Below are positions 57,906 to 64,000 of a DNA stretch of 64,000 nucleotides, in pieces. Both the position numbers and the translations under genes were made by a program. The notes under the pieces are model-generated. The model worked only from the letters and a program-made list of their open reading frames with translations. It was not told the DNA's origin and made no database searches. Each line of letters starts with the position of its first letter. Positions within the stretch are counted from its first letter, which is position 1. This DNA comes from Hippasteria phrygiana (Eukaryota; Echinodermata; Asteroidea; Valvatida; Goniasteridae). The stretch covers positions 1,178,001 to 1,242,000 of the forward strand of contig JAZGUH010000199.1 in NCBI GenBank assembly GCA_037893225.1, in the 5' to 3' direction.

Positions 57906-58202
57906 TCACATGACGATGCAAATGGCCGACTGCACAGCTCCCGAGTCCCTCTTCGCAACCGTCTTTCCTTCCTGATGCACGAGGACTGCCTCATTACCAT
58001 AGTGACTGTAGCTATACGTAGTCGATGACGAAGAGGCAGTGTTGGCCAGATCCCCATCCCAGGCGGTCTTGGATTTTGGTGAGGAGGGGGAGAGGGCCTG
58101 GCGAGCTGCCCGCTGCTGCTCCGCAAAGATCAAGACAGCAGTGTCTCGGTACCTCTGCTGGATAAAATACCTGGATTCTGGGTCAGTCCTGTGTCTGTTC
58201 AT
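57906..58202 (-). CDS. Small uncharacterised protein, 98 aa
   Basis: Not recognised. The frame begins MNRHRTDPESRYFIQQRYRD and continues with an Ala/Gln-rich helix (VLIFAEQQRAARQA), a Ser-rich middle and a tail ending AICIVM. There is no signal peptide or membrane segment. The N-terminal 35 residues look folded and conserved in style (RYFIQQRYRDTAV). On the minus strand a good acceptor (TTCTTGCAG) precedes the start by five bases, and an in-frame TAA directly precedes the ATG, so coding starts in this exon. It lies about 480 bp upstream of NAA80 on the same strand. It could be an independent gene or an upstream exon of a longer transcript; splicing at its 3' end cannot be excluded. Confidence 0.55.
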   Translation of the reverse strand: MNRHRTDPESRYFIQQRYRDTAVLIFAEQQRAARQALSPSSPKSKTAWDGDLANTASSSSTTYSYSHYGNEAVLVHQEGKTVAKRDSGAVQSAICIVM

Positions 58203-58257
58203 TTACACTGCAAGAAGACAAGTCGAGCAAGAAAAAATAATTTTTCAAAGCAAACAA

Positions 58258-58367
58258 AGAAACTGGCAGGAGCGGGATTCGAACCTGCGACCTCCGGGTT
58301 ACCATACCGGCGCTCTACCAACTGAGCTATCTTGCCCTATGTTGGCGGTCTCCCAAATTGTCAGTAT
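58258..58367 (-). repeat. tRNA-derived SINE, family 1 (best cloverleaf)
   Basis: Minus strand: GGCAAGA acceptor, D arm GCTC-AGTTGGTA-GAGC, anticodon loop ATGGTAA (would-be GGT), T arm around TTCGAAT and TCCTGCC. The pairing is nearly complete, but GGT-anticodon threonine tRNAs are not normal in animals and the sequence recurs with leader and tail, so I call it a SINE. It lies 45 bp upstream of the exon of the 98-aa gene. Confidence 0.7.
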
Positions 58368-58369
58368 CT

Positions 58370-59117
58370 TTGTTCGGGTGGGCGCCAGTCAGAGCGCCGG
58401 TATGGTATTCAAATTTACCTAGTCAGTTTCCCTTGTGGATTGTTTGATGAAGAAAAATAATTGTGAGAAAATGCATAATTCTGAAAACAAGCAAACAAAC
58501 AAAAACAAACAAATTGATAAAGTTCGCCCTAGCTTTTCACAGACACAGTAATAAACGTTTTTCGACATTCTCAATGCATCATGGGATTTGAATGACAAAC
58601 AGTACGGCATTATTTAGAAGATCAATCTGGGAGTGGATGGTTTTTGCTACATGTACATCAAAGTCTTTTGTTTTAACCATGGAGAAATAAGACATATTAT
58701 TTCTCCATGTTTTAACCAAGAGACAGATCCTGTTTATTTATTTATGTACATATTCAAGGCTTCAGATCGGCAGTGGGACCGGGAAATAGCTGGAGACGAA
58801 GCCCAAGCTAAGGTTTGGAAAAGGGCCTTGCTTGGTTTGTTTCTCATCCACATAAACCTACCCCCCACACACAATGCATTGAGAATGTCGAAAAGGTTTA
58901 TTCTTGTACACTGCACATTTTTCTTCTCAAATCATGCTTTACACAAACTAACATAGGCCTACCTCCACAAAGAAGGAAAACATGACACAGCTTAATTACG
59001 CACCTTTAAATGTGTTAAAATGGCAAACCAATTGACGTCAAATTTAATACGATGATCAGCTAGTATGAGCTGGCATTCAGTAGTCTGGCCGGTAAAACGT
59101 CAGTTTGCACTTGGTAC
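58370..59117. other. Intergenic DNA, nothing recognised
   Basis: Two short inverted words, 'cattctcaatgcat' and 'atgcattgagaatg', at 58567-58580 and 58873-58886, suggest the ends of a 320-bp diverged element. No gene is seen. Confidence 0.4.
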
Positions 59118-59143
59118 TGTTACGCCCCAACTATGGGGGTTTT

Positions 59144-59375
59144 CGAAACCTTGGCTTCGTCTCCGGCTTCGGCTTCGTCTCCGACTTCTGAATAACTGAA
59201 AAGCAAACCAAAGGGAAATATTCAAATTTTTGCTTTCATAATCAACCGAATGAATGTTACTGAAGCAGAACATGCACCAAAATTTAGAATATTTCCATTT
59301 GGTTTGCTTCTCAGTTATTCAGAAATCGGAGACGAAGCCGAAGTCGGAGACGAAGCCAGGGTTTCGAAAACCCCT
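59144..59375. repeat. Foldback arms ('GGCTTCGTCTCCG')
   Basis: The left arm 'ttggcttcgtctccggctt...caaaccaaagggaaatatt' is inverted at 59276-59375. Arms are about 95 bp. Confidence 0.8.
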
Positions 59376-59707
59376 TATGGCATTGTCCCAACTATACCTG
59401 GGCCGGCTCCAACTGTAGTTGGGACCGGTCCCAACTGCGACGGAGTAGTTGGGATATCCCAACTACAGTTGGGACTGAAGGGGCGGGGATACGGAACCGC
59501 ACGTGAATATATGCATAAATTACAATAATCGTATGGTGCGCACCACCAGGCTTGGAAAGGAAGTTTCGTGGGTTCGACGCACGTGGCTGGCCAGCCGGCT
59601 ATTATTTATGGTTAGTAGGCCAAGCTTGCTAAACATCATACCATGGACGAAATCAGCAACGCCAACGCTTCACTATTTAACCAATTTGAACATAATTTCA
59701 TCATTTG

Positions 59708-60310
59708 TTTAAAAAATATCAGCCATGTTGTGGTTATACTGCCTGCCACGACTGGGCCAGGATTGAAGTAGTGGTCCCAATTAACTACCCTGTATGGTTG
59801 GGACTGCACTAAGCACTGAATAAAGTGAAATTGTGTTTAAGTAATACGTAAGTATTACTTGAACACAATTTCACTTTATTAAAAAATTATCAACCATGTT
59901 ATGGTTGCTGCCTGCCACAGTTGGGCCAGGATTGAAGTAGTAGTCCCAACTATGGCTGGGACTGCACTAAGCACTGAATACTCATTCTTATTACTTGAAC
60001 ACAATTTCACTGTATTAAAAAAAATATCAGCCATGTTATGGTTGCTGCCTGCCACAGTTGGGCTAGGATTGAAGTAGTGGTCCCAACTATATGGCTGCAT
60101 GGGACTACACTGGGCACTGAAAAGTCATTCTTATTACTTGAACACAATTTCACCGTATTTAAAAATTATCAGCCATGTTATGCATTGCCTGCAACAAAGT
60201 GGTGGTCCCAACTATGGTTGGGAGGGATGGACTGCACTAGTGCACTAGGCACTTAAAAAACTCTTATTACTTATAAACACATTCTTATTACTTGAACACA
60301 TTTCACTTTA
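59708..60310 (+). repeat. Four tandem units of about 150 bp
   Basis: Units start at about 59708, 59880, 60017 and 60158 with 'aaaaatatcagccatgtta', followed by 'gcctgccacagttgggccag', 'tagtggtcccaactat' and 'ttacttgaacacaatttcac'. They diverge by small indels. Confidence 0.8.
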
Positions 60311-60920
60311 TTTAAATAATAAATAATTAACGAATTGATATAAAATTGCAGGGTATTTTTGTATTGTTGCAGACGAAAAATGTGAAGGAATCGAGACAAG
60401 TGTATTCGGCACTCTGAGACTATTACCCCAATCACATGCTAATAAAATATTTGAGGAAACAAAACATTATGTCTGTTTCCTTTTGTTCAAGAGTGTGAAA
60501 CTGTTTTTCATGTGTATGAGCGACGCGAAGTAGCATGAAAGCGACCATGCCGCCCGCGCCCGACATAACTCCCCCCCCCCCCCCCCCCCTTGGAGATCAA
60601 TAATGACCCCACCTTACTCCCGGCCTTCAATTTTTCATAACCGTCCATGCACCATTGTACATATGTACATGTTTATACACGTGGCCGGCCCGGCCAGAGA
60701 TTTGCATAACAGTGCAGCCCCAAACCCCGTGTCATGCATAATCATGACGAATGGCTTTTTCAGTCATGCGCCTTACAAATAAATACGACACCCCCCGTCG
60801 TGTTTAGTCCCAACTATAGTTGGGATTTCCCAACTGTCCGGTTCTAGTTGGTACCGGCCCAACTATAGATGGGACTGGCCCAAGTGTAGTTGGTACCATG
60901 ACCGTAGTTGGGGCGTAACA

Positions 60921-61900
60921 CCACCACTACTACCAGACGTCATACAGCGCGCGAAACCTAAACTTGCACAAGTGTTTGATTAATTGGCCATGGTTCCCCG
61001 ACCTGATATTTCCCTGACGTCTATAAATTGCTCCATTTTGTGAAAGTATGGTCAGGGAACCAGACTACTAGAACATATTTTTTGTCTCTCTACGCAGACT
61101 GCGGTTTTCCCAGCATCTATGCAAACAAAACTTTAAACAGGTCAGTGTTTCAGTATTTGCTGGCACGTTATAAATACTGACCCCCAAATCCATTTATTTC
61201 TGAAAATTACAGCAAAAGCAAATGATGTAAACTACCTTTAATTTGATAGGGCGCCCTCTATAACTTATTTCAGATTTCATAAAGATTATTTCCCCTTTGA
61301 GGTCGAGTTTGAAAAACTTCCCAATCAAAATCTTTAGGCAATGATGATTGATGAAGAAAAGAGGAGCCGGAAAAAAGAAAAGAAAAACAAAACCTAAGAA
61401 AGGCGAACTTGGGGCGGGGCGGCGAGGCGAGCTAATGATAAATTTGGTACAAAAAAACCCGCAGCTGCTGCCTTAATGTTGTAGGGCGCCCTCACACCAA
61501 AATTTTAGATATCCGAAAGCTGTTTTCCCCCCTTGATTTTGAACACTGTCCAAACAACGTTTGTGGGGGTTTCTGCATTTGTTTGTTTGTTTGTTTTCAG
61601 TTTAAGCACGTCATTAGACTAACAACTGTGGGAAAAATTGAATAATTATAACTGGGCACTGATTAATTTTTAGCACGAAATCTCCAATCTAGCTCGACAG
61701 AGGGCGGAAGTTACCGACCCCGGATTTGCATGACGTTACGCAAAAACTGTCGGCTGGTACCCGGCTTGCTCAATCCCACCTCTTGCGTGCGCGTGCCGCC
61801 GAGAACCAGCCAATACAGGAAATGCTGTGCCAAAATAAAAAAAAAAGAAGGCCGAAACCGGACAGAAAAAGTTTGGGAAAATTAGCGGAGCTGTGGAAAA
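60921..61900 (+). promoter_or_regulatory. Upstream region and 5' UTR of the VAV gene
   Basis: Contains the dispersed hairpin repeat at 60990-61240. The 61500-61900 part is free of recognised repeats and probably holds the promoter and 5' UTR. Two 'agggcgccctc' palindrome-like words occur at 61249 and 61483. No TATA box was assigned with confidence. Confidence 0.4.
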
Positions 61901-62107
61901 ATGGAGGCGTGGAGAATATGCGGTGGATGGTTAATACAATGTGGGGCTTTGCCCCCTACCCACAAAACGACTTGGGCGAACGCCCAGGTGTTCGATCTGG
62001 CCCAGACCCTTCGTGACGGCGTCGTGTTGTGTCAACTCTTGAACCACCTGAGCCCCGGTGCCGTGGACTTGACTCGGGACATTTGTCTGCGGCCGCAGAT
62101 GTCACAG
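61901..62107 (+). CDS. VAV: VAV-family Rho GEF, first coding exon (CH domain)
   Basis: ATG in a good context (AAAAATGGAG) opens [20 protein letters not shown] (1-20), then [20 protein letters not shown] and ends RPQMSQ (64-69), almost word for word the start of vertebrate VAV proteins. This is the N-terminal part of the calponin-homology domain, which in Vav holds the DH-PH-C1 GEF core autoinhibited. The donor CAG|GTAAAT at 62107 is phase 0 and sits at the same residue (after MSQ) as I recall in vertebrate VAV genes. Only the first of many exons lies in the window; the gene runs off the right edge. I cannot tell which VAV paralogue it is; a single invertebrate Vav is expected. Confidence 0.88.
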
Positions 62108-62274
62108 GTAAATATTATGACAAACCTTCAGTCCATATTACAGTCATTCAGTGCTGAAAATTACATGTCACATTTGATCGCCGCCATATCGTGAAATCCT
62201 ATGTACCGTTGGTATTTATAATTTTTAAAATTCAACAGTGATTTGTTATGAAACTGGTTTATTTCATAAAACAG

Positions 62275-62735
62275 GGTTATGCTATTATTAGCGTCAACAA
62301 GCGTCAACAACTTTAAAAGCACTGTTAAGCTTAAACATGTTATTCACAATATTTAGTGGGCTCCTATGATTATTTAAAAGTATCATTAGTATTTAAAAGT
62401 ATCTTAAAATGTGTGATTTTTAAGTGAAAAAGTACGACATCAACAGTGCTTTTTCCCGGCAGCCATCTTGTTTTTCTGGGATATGGTGCAATCGCGCATG
62501 CGCAAAAGAGAAAACAAAGATGGCGGCGCCCATTCATCGTAATTTTGTCGTCATAAAATGTTGTTTTTATGTGGGATTGTGAACGAGAATTCGCCCAATT
62601 TCTTACATTAATACGAGATGCGAGAGTTTGTTGAATATAGCTTTTGTGAAGCTTAAATGTGCATTTTGAGCTTGTTGACGCTTTGTTGACGCTGATTGGG
62701 TTTGTTGACGCTTGTTGACGCTAAATAGTATGACC
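62275..62735. mobile_element. Mutator-like MITE with GCGTCAACAA repeats (copy 2), VAV intron 1
   Basis: Inverted to the copy at 5101-5575 and very similar. It ends with TTAGCGTCAACAAGCG at the left and TTGTTGACGCTAAATAG at the right. Flanks cataaaacag (62265) and cataaaacaa (62737) give a 9-10-bp duplication. Confidence 0.75.
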
Positions 62736-63690
62736 GCATAAAACAAGGCCCTACCACATGTACCAACAACCAAGTTGAATTTAAGACATATTTCTTGTCT
62801 AGTTGAAAATGATTGTTCGCAATCTTACTTTCCTAATACTTCAGTCTTCACGCGATTTTACTGAGGGCTGAGGGCGCCTTAATGCTATTGACAAACCACA
62901 GTGTTAAGGCGCCCGCAGTTGACAACAAACGATGTCAAACTTTGGAGTGTTGAACCTGTGTGGTCTTGGTAAGCGATATTCTCCTAAAATTTCACCATTT
63001 CTTTATTTTTTCTCATTCCAAAATGACTTTTTCAACCTAATTTAAGCAGACTTCTCTTAATTCTATTGACATCGTTTTTTGTAATTTTAAACAGTTTACT
63101 GCTGTAGAAAATGCAACTTTTCTTACGGCAGTTGCCATTCGAATCAATGCGGTTTTGCGTGTTTACTGTATGTCGCGGTGATCGCCATCTTTGTTTTCGC
63201 GTTGCGTTTTGTCATCTTCCGTCGCCGCTTTACCCGAAAACTTCCCTCAAAAACTAAAACCCTGCCCTTTATCTACGACATACCTGTTGGCTTGTAATGT
63301 CGCAATTTCAATAACCTAAAAGTGGATTTTTGTTCCCTTATAGGGAACGGGGCCCTACACTACACAATCGCCGCCATATCAAGATAATGCATGAAATGTT
63401 GGGGCAGACAATTTCGTGACGAGAGTTCTACAAAATTGACAATTTTCTTACACAGCATTTTACAATGTAAACCTTGCAGTTCTGGAAGTAACTTTTGAGT
63501 GACCATACACTGTGCCAAAAAACACAAACTGTCTTCCCCACATACATGTATTACACACAAATTTCCTGACAAGAGTCTCAAAATTAAAGGTTGTGCCATA
63601 TGTTTATACATGTACATAATGAATGAATAATCAAAGATTTTCTTATTCCTAACTGATTTTGGTGGGGTATTAAAAGTAAAATCTTTCCAC
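62736..63690. other. VAV intron 1, repeat-derived
   Basis: 63105-63185 is an inverted relative of 4910-5000. 63350-63371 repeats 5711-5732. 63580-63690 belongs to the repeat at 60-180 ('ttgtgccatatgttta', 'taaaatctttcc'). No exon of VAV exon-2 type was found before the window ends. Confidence 0.5.
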
Positions 63691-63692
63691 AA

Positions 63693-63948
63693 TCAATCAA
63701 TCAATCAATCAATCAGGTCGAGGCAATACGGCAGCTCGAGCCTGCTCAATGATCTTGGTCCAGATGTCCCGGTCCAGCATGCAGGAGCGCAGGAATTCTG
63801 TTATGGGAGTTGATTGTGGGTTATTTATTGGAAAATGGAAGTTTAATTTGTCATGTTTGTCATAAAAACATGCGTAATGACTGTCAGGTTCGAGAAAGAC
63901 TAAATACGATTTGAAGCATGGTGGGTACGATACGAGAAAGACTGAGAT
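63693..63948 (-). mobile_element. 3' end of a retroelement with (GATT)n tail
   Basis: On the minus strand an open frame ends LDRDIWTKIIEQARAAVLPR-P-D-stop and is followed by (GATT)n at 63693-63716, the arrangement of a LINE-type 3' terminus. No reverse transcriptase is visible in this stretch, so the assignment is tentative. Confidence 0.35.
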
Positions 63949-64000
63949 TGCGGGTAACACCATGTGAATTAAATCTCTTCTGGGAAGATGTGTGGTTCTA
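63949..64000 (-). repeat. Partial repeat matching 22559-22622
   Basis: 'gcgggtaacaccatgtgaa' and 'agatgtgtggttct' match the 3' end of the retroelement fragment in SWT1 intron 4. It runs off the window. Confidence 0.55.

Larger units (their letters stand above)
59118..60920. mobile_element. 1.8-kb TIR element with TGTTACGCCCCAACT ends
   Basis: TGTTACGCCCCAACTATG at the left is inverted as AGTTGGGGCGTAACA at the right. The interior has no transposase. It has a foldback at 59144-59375, palindromic words of the type GTCCCAACTATAGTTGGGAC near both ends, and four tandem units of about 140-170 bp at 59708-60310. Superfamily unknown; target duplication not resolved. Confidence 0.75.

Noticed and set aside
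13251..64000. A functional operon or defence cluster
   Set aside because: The genes are spliced animal genes on both strands, kilobases apart, with no shared pathway; no defence-type module was seen.

Overview
The window looks like nuclear DNA of a marine invertebrate deuterostome. An echinoderm, possibly a sea star, is my best guess, but the class is a low-confidence inference. The reasons are small exons with GT-AG introns, metazoan-only genes (a Vav CH-domain exon, a GT31 glycosyltransferase, NAA80, a metazoan-type SWT1), GC-rich exons in AT-rich surroundings, and a dense load of hAT, Mutator-like, Tc1/mariner/Tigger, TTAA-type and tRNA-SINE elements. No bacterial or organellar feature was seen.

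Layout. 1-13.2 kb: no host gene; nested short inverted-repeat transposons, long G/C homopolymer tracts and a 17-copy, 68-bp minisatellite (8474-9626). 13.25-15.02 kb, minus strand: a two-exon C2H2 zinc-finger gene of about 222 aa. 17.95-41.55 kb, plus strand: a complete SWT1 gene. I reconstructed 17 coding exons whose phases all fit, giving about 984 aa with an N-terminal WW domain, a long basic/Ser-Pro-rich linker, a PIN endoribonuclease domain and a helical C-terminal region. Its introns hold a Tigger element, a nested hAT-in-hAT, a roughly 400-bp foldback, SINEs and several MITE families. 47.84-49.24 kb, plus: a single-exon, type II membrane GT31 (beta-1,3-galactosyltransferase-like) gene in which the DxD metal-binding motif is replaced by N-I-R. 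51.4-53.7 kb, minus: a decayed non-LTR retrotransposon. 56.8-57.4 kb, minus: NAA80 (actin N-terminal acetyltransferase) with a hAT element one base past its stop codon. 57.9-58.2 kb, minus: an unrecognised 98-aa gene. 59.1-60.9 kb: a 1.8-kb element with terminal inverted repeats, filled with short palindromes and tandem units. 61.9-62.1 kb, plus: the first coding exon of a VAV-family Rho GEF that continues beyond the window.

The genes do not form an operon or a single pathway; this is an ordinary eukaryotic neighbourhood. SWT1 acts in nuclear mRNA quality control. NAA80 and VAV both bear on the actin cytoskeleton, probably by coincidence. The zinc-finger gene and SWT1 are divergent, with about 2.9 kb between their start codons.

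The most unusual items are: (1) two copies of a roughly 0.67-kb element carrying a Crypton-like tyrosine-recombinase N-terminal coding fragment next to a long terminal hairpin, each inserted in another MITE; (2) the GT31 protein lacking DxD; (3) a hAT element that replaces nearly the whole 3' UTR of NAA80; (4) the large foldback inside a SWT1 intron; and (5) a pair of Mutator-like MITEs built from GCGTCAACAA repeats.
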